This document shows positions 32,062 to 40,478 of a DNA stretch of 41,219 nucleotides, in pieces. The notes beneath the pieces are model-generated. The model searched no databases, was not told the DNA's origin, and saw only the letters and a program-made list of their open reading frames with translations. How positions within the stretch are numbered: position 1 is the stretch's first letter; the number at the start of each line of letters is the position of its first letter. This stretch comes from Cellulosilyticum sp. Lineage in GTDB: Bacteria > Bacillota > Clostridia > Lachnospirales > Cellulosilyticaceae. A program made the translations under genes and the position numbers. The stretch covers positions 23,543 to 64,761 of the forward strand of contig SVDC01000007.1 in assembly GCA_015058045.1 (NCBI GenBank), read 5' to 3'.

Positions 32062-32412
32062 TTATAATTCTACTTCGTGTGTTCCGTTTTCTTCTACTAC
32101 TTCTTCAACTGCTGGGTGATATTCTTTCATACGGATTTTTCCAGCATAAATTTCATCTACTGCGATTGAAGTTGGTTTTTTAGCTTTTAATAATTCATTT
32201 AATTCATTTGCTTCTTTCATTCTTTCAGGTGACATTGTTCTTTCGCCTGTTTTATCAGCTTCTTTTGTTGCAGCAGCTTGTTCATTAATAACATCAATGA
32301 TGTTTCTTGCACGTTTAGCTGTTGCAATAACAATAGAGTAACGGCTTGTAAGCTTAGATTCACCTTCCGCATTTAATTTTTGCATAATCTGAGTATAAGA
32401 TGGTTGTAACAT
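32062..32412 (-). CDS. rpoZ: RNA polymerase omega subunit
   Basis: Small subunit that promotes folding and assembly of the RNA polymerase beta' chain. The 116-residue product is longer than the B. subtilis protein (67 residues). It has MLQPSYTQIMQKL and SRYSIVIATAKRARNII at the N-terminus, and KPTSIAVDEIYAGKIRM near the C-terminus, followed by an acidic tail. A middle insertion of about 25 residues (KEADKTGERTMSPERMKEAN) accounts for much of the extra length. AGGAGG lies 7 nt upstream of the ATG. It is the last gene of yicC-remA-gmk-rpoZ. Confidence 0.92.
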   Translation of the reverse strand: MLQPSYTQIMQKLNAEGESKLTSRYSIVIATAKRARNIIDVINEQAAATKEADKTGERTMSPERMKEANELNELLKAKKPTSIAVDEIYAGKIRMKEYHPAVEEVVEENGTHEVEL

Positions 32413-32436
32413 GATTAATCCTCCTATTTATGAATC

Positions 32437-33039
32437 CTAATTTTGAATGACTTCTTCTATTTGTTGCCCATAAAAACTACTTTTTAATTTTTCTGCACGT
32501 ACAATGCATTTAATTTCATCAATAGCTTCTACTAAGCGGTCATTAACAACTACATAATCATATTGCGTATAAAGTGCTAACTCTTCTTTAGCACGAGCAA
32601 GTCTTTGTTCAATCACTTCTCTTGCTTCTGTATTACGGCCTACTAATCGGCTTTCAAGTTCTGTTAGTGACGGTGGTACTACAAAAATGAAAACTGCTTC
32701 TGGGTATATTTTCTTAATTTGCATAGCCCCTTCAACTTCTATTTCTAGTATAACATCTTTTCCATTTTTTACACTGTCTTCAATGAATGCTTTTGGTGTA
32801 CCATAATAGTTTCCACAAAACTCTGCGTATTCTAAGAGCTCATTTTGAGCAATCATACCTTCAAACGCTTCACGTGTTTTAAAGAAATAGTGTACACCTT
32901 CTTCTTCACCTTGTCTAGGGGAACGTGTTGTAGCAGAAATAGATAATAAAAATTGTTCATCTTTAATGAGCTCTTTTACAATCGTTCCCTTACCTGAACC
33001 AGATGGTCCTGATAAGACAATCTTTAGTCCTTTATTCAT
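32437..33039 (-). CDS. gmk: Guanylate kinase
   Basis: Phosphorylates GMP to GDP. The 200-residue protein shows the P-loop SGPSGSGKGT near residue 10 and STTRSPRQGE-type GMP-binding sequence (TTRSPRQGEEEGVHYFF), EYAEFCGNYYGT and the ILEIEVEGAMQIK segment. AAGGAG lies 8 nt upstream of the ATG. It sits between remA and rpoZ, the conserved Firmicutes order. Confidence 0.97.
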   Translation of the reverse strand: MNKGLKIVLSGPSGSGKGTIVKELIKDEQFLLSISATTRSPRQGEEEGVHYFFKTREAFEGMIAQNELLEYAEFCGNYYGTPKAFIEDSVKNGKDVILEIEVEGAMQIKKIYPEAVFIFVVPPSLTELESRLVGRNTEAREVIEQRLARAKEELALYTQYDYVVVNDRLVEAIDEIKCIVRAEKLKSSFYGQQIEEVIQN

Positions 33040-33044
33040 TTGCC

Positions 33045-33302
33045 TTACTCCTTTATTTTTTCACTTTGTTGCATAAGCCTACTTGCCATTGTATCTGGCT
33101 GTAAGGCTGATAAAATCACTTGATGATTATCAGTAATAATCACCCCTCTTGTTTTACGTCCTTGAGTTGCATCAATTAACTGAGATTTTTCTCTTGCTTC
33201 CACAATGAGACGTTTAATAGGGGCAGAGTCTGCTGTTACAATAGCAACAATACGGTCGACCGCTACAATATTGCCATAACCTATGTTTATAAATTGACTC
33301 AT
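33045..33302 (-). CDS. remA: RemA family DNA-binding regulator (DUF370)
   Basis: RemA activates extracellular matrix genes in Bacillus and is also conserved in Clostridia. The 85-residue product has the family's [13 protein letters not shown], the [17 protein letters not shown] stretch and the [23 protein letters not shown] region. The AGGTG ribosome binding site is 4 nt upstream of the ATG. It lies between yicC and gmk, a conserved position. Its targets here cannot be inferred from sequence. Confidence 0.94.
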   Translation of the reverse strand: MSQFINIGYGNIVAVDRIVAIVTADSAPIKRLIVEAREKSQLIDATQGRKTRGVIITDNHQVILSALQPDTMASRLMQQSEKIKE

Positions 33303-33309
33303 TGTTCAC

Positions 33310-34188
33310 CTACTCTATGTTTTGAACTTGTTCTCTAATTTTCTCAATTTCTGTTTTAAGTGCTACGACCATTTTTGTAATCTCATAATCATTAGCTTTA
33401 GAACCAATAGTATTGGCCTCACGATTCATTTCTTGCATCAAAAAATCTAGTTTACGTCCTACTACTCCACCCTCTACTAAAATTTCTTCTAGCTGTTTCA
33501 TATGACTTTTTAAACGTGTTACTTCTTCATCTATTGCACATTTATCTGCAAATAAAGCAATTTCTGATGCCATACGTCCTTCATCAATAGGTACTTCTTG
33601 TAAAAGTTGACCTAATCGATTCGTAAGTCGTTCCTGATAACCCACGACAACTTGTGGGCTTCTTTCTTCAATAGCTGCTACCATTTGTGACAAAACATTA
33701 TTCTTTAATAAAATATCTTGCTTTAAAACTTCACCTTCTGTTAGTCGCATCTTTCTAAAATTTTCTAAAGCACCGCCAACAGCCATCTTAATTGTCTGTG
33801 AAACGGCTTTCTGGTCAGATGTTTTCTTTTGGAAGGTGATTAAGTCATGAACATTCATTAAAGCAGAAAGCTTTAAATCATCCTCTAACCCAAATTGACT
33901 ACCCATTTGACGAAGTCCATCTAGATAAGCCTGTCCCAATGCCTCATCTATGGTTACCTCCAAGTCTTCCTGAGCTGTAGATTGAAAGGTGATACTCACC
34001 TCTACTTTTCCTCTTGAAAGCTTTTCTTTTAAAGTTTTTCTAACTTCTTCCTCAAGTTGCATCAAAAGACGTGGCATCCTAATATTTAAATCTAGATAAC
34101 GATGATTGACACTATTTATTTCTACAAGAACTTTACGTTCATTTTCCTCTATTTCACATCTTCCATAACCTGTCATACTACTGATCAT
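33310..34188 (-). CDS. yicC: YicC family endoribonuclease-like protein
   Basis: YicC/YloC proteins are linked to RNA turnover, and E. coli YicC has been described as an endoribonuclease. The 292-residue product begins MISSMTGYGR, as the family does, with EINSVNHRYLDLNIRMP shortly after and the C-terminal KLDFLMQEMNREANTIGSKAND. The frame opens at 34221, which would lie at or beyond the transcription start (promoter at 34231-34259), so 34188 is used. It is the first gene of yicC-remA-gmk-rpoZ. Confidence 0.94.
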   Translation of the reverse strand: MISSMTGYGRCEIEENERKVLVEINSVNHRYLDLNIRMPRLLMQLEEEVRKTLKEKLSRGKVEVSITFQSTAQEDLEVTIDEALGQAYLDGLRQMGSQFGLEDDLKLSALMNVHDLITFQKKTSDQKAVSQTIKMAVGGALENFRKMRLTEGEVLKQDILLKNNVLSQMVAAIEERSPQVVVGYQERLTNRLGQLLQEVPIDEGRMASEIALFADKCAIDEEVTRLKSHMKQLEEILVEGGVVGRKLDFLMQEMNREANTIGSKANDYEITKMVVALKTEIEKIREQVQNIE

Positions 34189-34230
34189 AGATTTCCCTAC
34201 TTTCCAGCTCATATTAGACATTTGCCTTTT

Positions 34231-34259
34231 ATTATAACACAGCTTCCTTTTATTTTCAA
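34231..34259 (-). promoter_or_regulatory. Sigma-A promoter of yicC-remA-gmk-rpoZ
   Basis: On the minus strand: TTGAAA (34254-34259), a 17-nt spacer and a perfect TATAAT (34231-34236). It lies back to back with the rqcH promoter on the other strand, so the two may interfere. Confidence 0.8.
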
Positions 34260-34267
34260 AAAAATTA

Positions 34268-34276
34268 TGCTATACT
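34268..34276 (+). promoter_or_regulatory. Extended -10 promoter of rqcH
   Basis: TGCTATACT: extended -10 (TGn) with TATACT, 5 of 6 to consensus. The -35 region is poor. It lies 29 nt upstream of the rqcH ATG at 34305. Confidence 0.55.
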
Positions 34277-34304
34277 TTGACCTATATTTAAAGGAGGCAT
34301 GATT

Positions 34305-36068
34305 ATGGCTTTAGATGGTCTTGTCCTAGCTAATGTGGTTCATGAACTTAAGACGAATCTTATTGGCGGACGTATTGACAAAATTTATCAAATTGAAAAA
34401 GAAGATATTTTAATCACCATGAGAAATCAAGGGACTACTTATAAATTACTTTTAACGGCAAATAGTAATTATCCGAGGGTACATCTTTCTACTCTTGCTA
34501 AAAATAATAACCAAGAACCTCCTATGTTTTGTATGCTTCTTCGCAAACATTTAGGTGGTGGAAAACTTTTAGAAATTGCCCAGCCTGATTTAGAACGTAT
34601 CGTTTGCTTTTCTTTTGAAACCACTAATGAATTAGGCGATAAAGAGATTAAAAAGCTTATCATTGAAATTATGGGACGTCATTCAAATATTATTTTAATG
34701 AGAGAAGATGGCACGATTATTGATAGTATTAAACATATTTCTCTGGATAAAAGTAGCGTACGTGAAGTCCTTCCAAATCGTGCTTATGTGAGACCACCAA
34801 GTGGTGATAGATTAAGTCCTCTTGGTGTAGATAATGTAACATTTACTACTAAACTCGACTCTAAAGAGATGCCACTTTTTAAAGCGCTTTACACCAGTTT
34901 TAATGGCTTAAGCCCCATATTTGCACAAAATCTTTGTACTAAAAGCCATTTAGATAGTCAGCTTATAGCCTCTACGCTTTCTTCAGAGTCACTAGGCGTA
35001 CTTTTCAAAACATTTACATCGACGTTCCAAAAAGTTGAAAGCTTCCAATTTGAACCAACTTTATATCTAGATGAACAGGAACTACCAGCTGATTTCTATT
35101 GCTTTGAGCTTTCTAACCTAGATAGCCTTACAACGCAAAGTTTTAATAGTATCAGTGCCTTACTGGAGCACTTTTATTTTGAGCGTAGTACCCATTTTAA
35201 TGTGGCACAAAAAACAGGAGATATAAAAAAGCTTCTTCATACATTCCTAGATCGAAGTGTCCGAAAAAAACAAATCCAAGAAAAAGCTTTAGAAGAAGCT
35301 GGTCATAAAGATTTATACAAAATCTATGGGGAACTTTTAACCGCTTATGCTTTCCAAGTAGAACAAGGTGCTTCTTCCTTTACGACCCTAAATTACTACG
35401 AAGAACCTTATACTGAGATTACAATTCCATTAGAGTCTCATTTAACAGCTATTGAAAATGCACAATCTTATTATAAACTTTATAATAAAGCAAAACGTAC
35501 AGAGCTTGCTGCCAAAGAACAGCTAGAAATTATTGAAGAAGATATTAAGTATCTTCAATCTGTACTCCTCTCATTAGATTTATTGCAAACAAAAGAAGAT
35601 ATTCAGGAACTTCGCTTGGAACTTATAGAAATGGGTTATCTCAAAAAACGTAAGGGTGCAGCCAAAATGAAGCCTAGTAAAAAAGAACTTCCTTTCCTTC
35701 ATTTCAAATCAACAGAAGGTCATGATATTTATGTAGGTAAAAATAACTATCAAAATGATACTCTTACTATGAAATTTGCTAAACCTAATGATTTATGGCT
35801 TCACATTAAAGATGGTCCTGGCTCTCACGTCATTATTAAAAGCATAGATGGCATGCCTATTTCAGAAGAAACGACCTTAGAAGGTGCCATGCTTGCGGCT
35901 TATCATAGTAGTGGTAAAATGTCTAGTCATGTCCCTATTGACTATACTTATAAACGCAATGTCAAAAAAGTTCCAAATGCTAAGCCAGGTATGGTTATTT
36001 ATACAAACTTTAAAACACTCTATGTTACACCAACTGAATCTTTTATTAAAAAATTGACCCTACCTTAG
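34305..36068 (+). CDS. rqcH: Rqc2/RqcH-type NFACT protein (ribosome quality control)
   Basis: RqcH (older name: fibronectin-binding protein) binds stalled 50S-peptidyl-tRNA complexes and recruits tRNA-Ala to add C-terminal alanine tails to incomplete proteins. The 587-residue protein has the NFACT-N start LDGLVLANVVHELK, with GGRIDKIYQ, the coiled-coil middle (about 280-430) and the NFACT-R domain with PNDLWLHIKDGPGSHVII and AAYHSSGKMSSHVPIDYT. The frame opens two codons upstream, but AAGGAGG lies 7 nt before the ATG at 34305. It is divergent from yicC and is followed by a strong terminator. Confidence 0.94.
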   Translation: MALDGLVLANVVHELKTNLIGGRIDKIYQIEKEDILITMRNQGTTYKLLLTANSNYPRVHLSTLAKNNNQEPPMFCMLLRKHLGGGKLLEIAQPDLERIVCFSFETTNELGDKEIKKLIIEIMGRHSNIILMREDGTIIDSIKHISLDKSSVREVLPNRAYVRPPSGDRLSPLGVDNVTFTTKLDSKEMPLFKALYTSFNGLSPIFAQNLCTKSHLDSQLIASTLSSESLGVLFKTFTSTFQKVESFQFEPTLYLDEQELPADFYCFELSNLDSLTTQSFNSISALLEHFYFERSTHFNVAQKTGDIKKLLHTFLDRSVRKKQIQEKALEEAGHKDLYKIYGELLTAYAFQVEQGASSFTTLNYYEEPYTEITIPLESHLTAIENAQSYYKLYNKAKRTELAAKEQLEIIEEDIKYLQSVLLSLDLLQTKEDIQELRLELIEMGYLKKRKGAAKMKPSKKELPFLHFKSTEGHDIYVGKNNYQNDTLTMKFAKPNDLWLHIKDGPGSHVIIKSIDGMPISEETTLEGAMLAAYHSSGKMSSHVPIDYTYKRNVKKVPNAKPGMVIYTNFKTLYVTPTESFIKKLTLP

Positions 36069-36084
36069 TATAAAAAGTTTAATC

Positions 36085-36132
36085 AAAAATAGAGCCAAAC
36101 ACTTCTCCTCTAAAGTGTTTGGTTCTATTTTT
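36085..36132 (+). terminator. Terminator of rqcH
   Basis: A stem of about 20 bp with one G-T pair (36085-36104 with 36113-36132), followed by TTTATAC. It starts 17 nt after the rqcH stop. Confidence 0.85.
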
Positions 36133-36271
36133 TATACATTTTTCTTCCTTTATCACTTATGATTCTTATAAAAATAAAAAACTTCTACTTCTATTTTTTC
36201 ATGTTTTTATGTATAATTATAAAATATATAATTTTCAAAATATAAAAAATAAAGAAAGTAAGGTGATGCGA

Positions 36272-37645
36272 ATGCAAGAAACTAAAAAAGAATTTTTATT
36301 AAAACTCTCTAAAATCTGTAACCAAATCAACTATATTGATCCTGAGCTTTTTACCCGCTACTCGGTTAAACGGGGGCTACGTGATCTAGATGGACGTGGT
36401 GTGTTAGTTGGTTTAACAGATATTGGTGAAGTTCACTCCTATATGGTTGATGATGGTGAGACCATCCCCATTCCCGGTCAACTTCTTTACCGCGGCATTG
36501 ATGTTTCTCTTATTACAAATGGTTATTTACTAGACCATCATTTTGGTTTTGAAGAAACCACCTATCTTTTACTTTTTGGATCCCTTCCTACATCTGAAGC
36601 ATTAAATGAGTTTAAAAGTTTATTAGGTGCTGAACGTCAGCTTCCAATAGACTTTGTAAATGATATGATTCTTAAAAATCCCAGTAAAGATATCATGAAT
36701 TCTCTAGCACGTAGTGTACTGGCACTCTATAGCTATGATGATAACCCTGATGATACTTCTACTTATAATGTACTTAGACAATGTGTTTCTTTAATTGGCT
36801 GTTTTCCTACTCTAGCTGTTTATGCATATCAAGCCTATGCACATACTCATCAAAATCAAAGTCTCTACATTCATGCTCCAAAACCTGAACTTAGTACTGC
36901 AGAAAATATCTTGTATATGCTTAGACCGGATTGCAAATTTACCCCTCTAGAAGCTACTTTATTAGACTTAGCCCTTATCTTACACGCCGAACACGGTGGT
37001 GGTAATAACTCTACCTTCACAACACATCTTGTAACCTCATCTGGTACGGATACTTACTCTGTCATTGCTGCTGCTCTAGGTTCCTTAAAAGGACCACGCC
37101 ACGGTGGTGCTAATATTAAAGTTGTTCATATGCTAGCAGATATGAAACAAAGCATAGAAGACTGGACTGATGATTCAGCCATAGAAGATTATCTGATGCG
37201 TCTATTAAACAAAGAGGCTTTTGACCAATCTGGTTTAATTTATGGTATTGGTCATGCTGTTTACTCCATCTCTGATCCACGTGCGATTATTTTAAAGAAG
37301 TATGCTCAAAAATTGGCTCATGAAAAAGGATTAGATGCAGAATTTAACTTCTATGACAAAATTGAAACTCTGGCACCAAAAGTGATTGCTGAAAAACGTA
37401 AAATGTATAAAGGTGTTAGTGCCAATGTAGACTTTTACTCTGGATTTGTCTATAACATGCTCAATCTACCACTTGAACTTTACACACCAATCTTTGCTAT
37501 TGCACGTATTGCAGGCTGGAGTGCTCATCGTATTGAAGAAATTGTAAATTGCGGTAAAATCATTCGCCCTGCATATAAAAGTGTTGCTAAACACAAAAAC
37601 TATACGCCTCTTAATGAGCGTACAGAACTTAATGATTACTCTTAG
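36272..37645 (+). CDS. gltA: Citrate synthase
   Basis: Condenses acetyl-CoA and oxaloacetate to citrate. The 457-residue protein has the family's catalytic residues: His241 in HAEHGGGNN, His328 in GIGHAVYS and Asp386 in NVDFYSG, and the GPRHGGAN segment near 275-281. The length is somewhat above Bacillus citrate synthase. The frame opens at 36119 inside the rqcH terminator, but AAGG lies 8 nt before the ATG at 36272, so that start is used. It is alone in its unit and convergent with aspD. In an anaerobe it probably makes 2-oxoglutarate for glutamate; a 2-methylcitrate synthase role cannot be excluded. Confidence 0.9.
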   Translation: MQETKKEFLLKLSKICNQINYIDPELFTRYSVKRGLRDLDGRGVLVGLTDIGEVHSYMVDDGETIPIPGQLLYRGIDVSLITNGYLLDHHFGFEETTYLLLFGSLPTSEALNEFKSLLGAERQLPIDFVNDMILKNPSKDIMNSLARSVLALYSYDDNPDDTSTYNVLRQCVSLIGCFPTLAVYAYQAYAHTHQNQSLYIHAPKPELSTAENILYMLRPDCKFTPLEATLLDLALILHAEHGGGNNSTFTTHLVTSSGTDTYSVIAAALGSLKGPRHGGANIKVVHMLADMKQSIEDWTDDSAIEDYLMRLLNKEAFDQSGLIYGIGHAVYSISDPRAIILKKYAQKLAHEKGLDAEFNFYDKIETLAPKVIAEKRKMYKGVSANVDFYSGFVYNMLNLPLELYTPIFAIARIAGWSAHRIEEIVNCGKIIRPAYKSVAKHKNYTPLNERTELNDYS

Positions 37646-37670
37646 TTCATTTACTTCTTACTATACACAA

Positions 37671-37708
37671 TAAAAGGCAGCCTCTTATCTATAAGAAGTT
37701 GCCTTTTA
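37671..37708. terminator. Shared terminator of gltA and aspD
   Basis: A stem of about 16 bp with mismatches or wobble pairs (37671-37687 with 37692-37708) and a TCTA loop; TTTTATT follows on the plus strand and a T-run follows on the minus side as well. The two genes converge on it, though the aspD stop lies 57 nt away. Confidence 0.7.
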
Positions 37709-37764
37709 TTACGATCACTATATTTTTATTCGCCTTATATTATCCTCTTTAGTCAACCTTACCT

Positions 37765-39417
37765 TCAATCAGCCACTTGCTTACTTGCTTTCTTTTTATC
37801 TTTCTTCCAGCTCTCTACATAACTTTGAAAAATGCTATTGATTGCTTTGCCAATCATCTCATAGGCCTCATCTGGTAGATTTGCTAGTGAAACTCTAATC
37901 GACCAATCCGGTCCTTTAAACCCATTCCCATTTAATAATACGATGGCATAATCCTTTGCTAAGTGATAAAGCATATCTAAAGGTTCATAATGGCTTATTA
38001 AATAAGATACAAACGCCTGTCCATGTGCCAATCTTGCCCATACCAATAAATCAATCTGCCTATAATAAGCAGTGCTATGTTCTTGAAGATAATAAGGTAA
38101 ATCTAGATTTTTATATAATAACTTTAATCGTCTATGACAAATAGCCTTTGTTTGTTCTTTATACTTCTCTTCAGTATCTAATAACGCAAAAGCTGAGAAA
38201 ATCATCATTTGAATTTGTTGGGGTGTAGATAATCCTGCTGTATGGTTTAAAGCAACCTGCCTACTATCGGCTACAATACGATCAATAAATTTAAGCTTGC
38301 TTGGATTTTCTACCATAGTTTGGTAACGACTCATAACATCTTCACGATTAACAGTAGAAAGTTTTCCTAAAAGTTTTTCAAATATATTTTCATGATACAT
38401 GGCAATTACGCCTAGCCTCCAGCCTGTCACACCAAAATATTTTGAAAACGAATAAACGCCTATAGTATGATAGGGAATCTTAGTCATTAAAGATTGAAAA
38501 TCCTCTGCAAAAGTTCCATATACATCATCTGTAATAATCATTAGCTCTGGATTGCTCTCTTCTATAATTTCTTTTAAATAGTCCATTCCTACTGTATCTA
38601 TAGCCACAGATGGAGGATTACTTGGATTAACAACAAATAACGCTTTAATATCTGTATTTCTAAGTTTATTTAACTCTCCTTTAGAATATTGCCAAGTATG
38701 TCTACCCTCTTCATTTAACTCATCAGCATGAATAAAAGTAACTTGGAATTCATATCGACTAAGCTCCGGAATCTCAAGATAAGGTGTAAAAATAGGTACC
38801 ATTACAGCAACATGATCACGTTTGGTTAATAAATGATTCGCAATTAACGTATCAAAAATATAACACATCGCTGCCGTACCGCCTTCAACTGCAAATAAAT
38901 CATAATCCTTCGTCTCCGAAGTCATTCCCCCCATTTCCTTCATCAAATAAGTGCAAACCACTGTTTCCGTATGCTTAAGCATGCGGTCCGGAATAGGGTA
39001 ATGATCGCCTATAATCCCATCTACCATTTCATAAACCCAGTCATCTGGTTCAAACTCATGTACCTGAATCCCATAATCCACTATCTCTTTCAATAAAAAG
39101 ATCCCCGGTAAGTTTTGATTCCTTTCTACATATTTATAAAAGCGCTCAGCAATTCCTTTTTTATAAGGAATCCCTGCTAAAGCACCTTCAGCCATGATTC
39201 GTCTTGTTTCACCTATTGCAAATTGTCCTAAAGTAAAAAAAGCTTCTCTAGGTGTAGAAGCTGTCCAATTGGGATTTCCACGTCCTGCATTTAAAAGCGT
39301 ATAGGTGCCTAGTTTTTCTGTTGCCCTAGCCATATCAATTAAAGCATTCTTTAATTCAAATGGACTTAAAGTTTTACCATACTCTAGGAAACTTTCAAAG
39401 TGTTGCTCATCATTCAT
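37765..39417 (-). CDS. aspD: Aspartate 4-decarboxylase (bifunctional aspartate aminotransferase type)
   Basis: Pyridoxal-phosphate enzyme of the fold-type I aspartate beta-decarboxylase family, converting aspartate to alanine and CO2 with transaminase side activity. The length of about 550 residues fits this family rather than simple aminotransferases. The pyridoxal lysine is Lys326 in YSFSKYFG, with VTGWRLG (Arg334, substrate carboxylate binding) following, and NPSNPP and ITDDVYGTF before it. A large N-terminal arm (about 1-120) is typical. GAGGAG lies 9 nt upstream of the ATG. No transporter partner (AspT) is visible in the window. Confidence 0.9.
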   Translation of the reverse strand: MNDEQHFESFLEYGKTLSPFELKNALIDMARATEKLGTYTLLNAGRGNPNWTASTPREAFFTLGQFAIGETRRIMAEGALAGIPYKKGIAERFYKYVERNQNLPGIFLLKEIVDYGIQVHEFEPDDWVYEMVDGIIGDHYPIPDRMLKHTETVVCTYLMKEMGGMTSETKDYDLFAVEGGTAAMCYIFDTLIANHLLTKRDHVAVMVPIFTPYLEIPELSRYEFQVTFIHADELNEEGRHTWQYSKGELNKLRNTDIKALFVVNPSNPPSVAIDTVGMDYLKEIIEESNPELMIITDDVYGTFAEDFQSLMTKIPYHTIGVYSFSKYFGVTGWRLGVIAMYHENIFEKLLGKLSTVNREDVMSRYQTMVENPSKLKFIDRIVADSRQVALNHTAGLSTPQQIQMMIFSAFALLDTEEKYKEQTKAICHRRLKLLYKNLDLPYYLQEHSTAYYRQIDLLVWARLAHGQAFVSYLISHYEPLDMLYHLAKDYAIVLLNGNGFKGPDWSIRVSLANLPDEAYEMIGKAINSIFQSYVESWKKDKKKASKQVAD

Positions 39418-39532
39418 TGATGTCTTCTCCTCGCTGTCATAAATAACTATTTAACTTCTATTATTTTTAACCTATATACTACAAAATATGTTAAAACTTA
39501 AATTAACCATTCTACAAAAATACATAAAATAC

Positions 39533-39670
39533 CTATGATACTAAGTAGTAATGGACGATAATAAATATTTTATTTTTAGATTCATAACTTCCTATTAACA
39601 ATGCTATCCCTATAGATAAATGCTTAAGAACACCTAACCAGTAGTTATTTTTATTAATAATGCTCATCAT
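39533..39670 (-). CDS. Possible 45-residue hydrophobic peptide overlapping the duplicated gene
   Basis: An open frame of 45 codons begins at an ATG that overlaps the TAA of the upstream gene (TAATGATGAGC), with a second ATG in frame directly after. The product MMSIINKNNYWLGVLKHLSI continues with one hydrophobic stretch. AAAGGAAG is 12 nt upstream, a loose spacing. Overlap of start and stop suggests coupled translation. No homologue is recognised; it could be chance. Confidence 0.35.
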   Translation of the reverse strand: MMSIINKNNYWLGVLKHLSIGIALLIGSYESKNKIFIIVHYYLVS

Positions 39671-39978
39671 TATTCTGATTGACTTCCTTTTTTTTCAACC
39701 ATTTCAATTGTTAATATAAACCCAATTGCAAACATACAAAGTGCAACTATACTTATTTCCTCAATTAAACTACATATTGTTAATGTTATTCCAATCCCTA
39801 ATATAATTCTTCTTTTTTTGTTATCCATAATGTTAACCCCTTCTCCCTTTTTATTTATCACCGTAACCGTCGTTGCAATTCCGATTACCCAAAATACTAA
39901 ACTAACAGGTGATAAATGATTAATCATTGACACAATCATGAAAATCATTGCAACTAAATATATCTGATCCTTATCCAT
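39670..39978 (-). CDS. Small membrane protein with an internal tandem duplication
   Basis: A 102-residue protein made of two similar halves. Each starts with MDK or MDN, then has hydrophobic segments and ends with a KKGE or KKGS pattern: NKKGE near residue 42-46 and EKKGS near 95-99. Several membrane helices are predicted. The second half starts at Met51 (39828), which itself has GGAGAAGGGG 8 nt upstream, so the second half may also be made separately or be a fused former gene. AGGT of GGGAGGT is 4 nt upstream of the first ATG. Unrecognised. Confidence 0.6.
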   Translation of the reverse strand: MDKDQIYLVAMIFMIVSMINHLSPVSLVFWVIGIATTVTVINKKGEGVNIMDNKKRRIILGIGITLTICSLIEEISIVALCMFAIGFILTIEMVEKKGSQSE

Positions 39979-40051
39979 TTTGACCTCCCACTATCTCAAT
40001 GCTAAACTTTCTTTTGTAGTACCTAATCTCTCTTTTAGAAGCAATGTAATC

Positions 40052-40069
40052 TTATGTATAACTACATAA
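40052..40069. repeat. 18-bp near-palindrome upstream of the duplicated gene
   Basis: TTATGTA-TAAC-TACATAA: two perfect 7-nt arms around 4 nt, about 75-90 nt upstream of the gene start at 39978. It has the shape of a dimeric repressor operator, but no regulator gene is linked and it may be chance in A+T-rich DNA. Confidence 0.3.
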
Positions 40070-40091
40070 TGGTATATTTATTTTAAGCACA

Positions 40092-40304
40092 CTATGCCCC
40101 TACTCTCTCTATTACCAATTTTATTACTTCATATATCATAGCTGCCGCTAAATACCATATAATAATTCTTTTTTTACTTTCAAATATGCTTTGTAAAACA
40201 CCTTGTTTGCTAGTTTTTTTTCTAATAATTTCTCTCAAAATAATGTAAATAACCCCTATTGATGCTACACAAAAAATAGATTTTAGAATTAAGATTAGCT
40301 CCAT
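40092..40304 (-). CDS. Small hydrophobic protein of unknown function
   Basis: A 70-residue protein with two hydrophobic segments (about 1-23 and 46-65) separated by a basic stretch (REIIRKKTSKQ). No family recognised. GGGGG lies upstream of the ATG with 6 nt spacing, and a promoter is at 40354-40382. It lies in the accessory end of the window together with the duplicated small membrane protein. Confidence 0.6.
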   Translation of the reverse strand: MELILILKSIFCVASIGVIYIILREIIRKKTSKQGVLQSIFESKKRIIIWYLAAAMIYEVIKLVIERVGA

Positions 40305-40353
40305 TTAATATCCCCCACCTACACTATATATAATAAATATTTGTTATACTTTT

Positions 40354-40382
40354 ATTATAAATCCAAATTTTTCCAAAACCAA
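40354..40382 (-). promoter_or_regulatory. Sigma-A promoter for the small hydrophobic protein gene
   Basis: On the minus strand: TTGGTT (40377-40382), a 17-nt spacer and a perfect TATAAT (40354-40359). The leader to the ATG at 40304 is about 40 nt. Confidence 0.65.
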
Positions 40383-40478
40383 ATAGTTTCTAACGCATGT
40401 TTTGATACCAAATCCCATATTAATGTACCTAACACATTTTTATGACTGAGCATTTAAATTTGTATATATTTATTCAAA

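Noticed and set aside
36205..36217. A TATAAT box upstream of citrate synthase
   Set aside because: TATAAT (36212-36217) is a perfect -10, but the -35 at 17 nt is poor and the TG extension is misplaced by one base; too weak to list as a feature.
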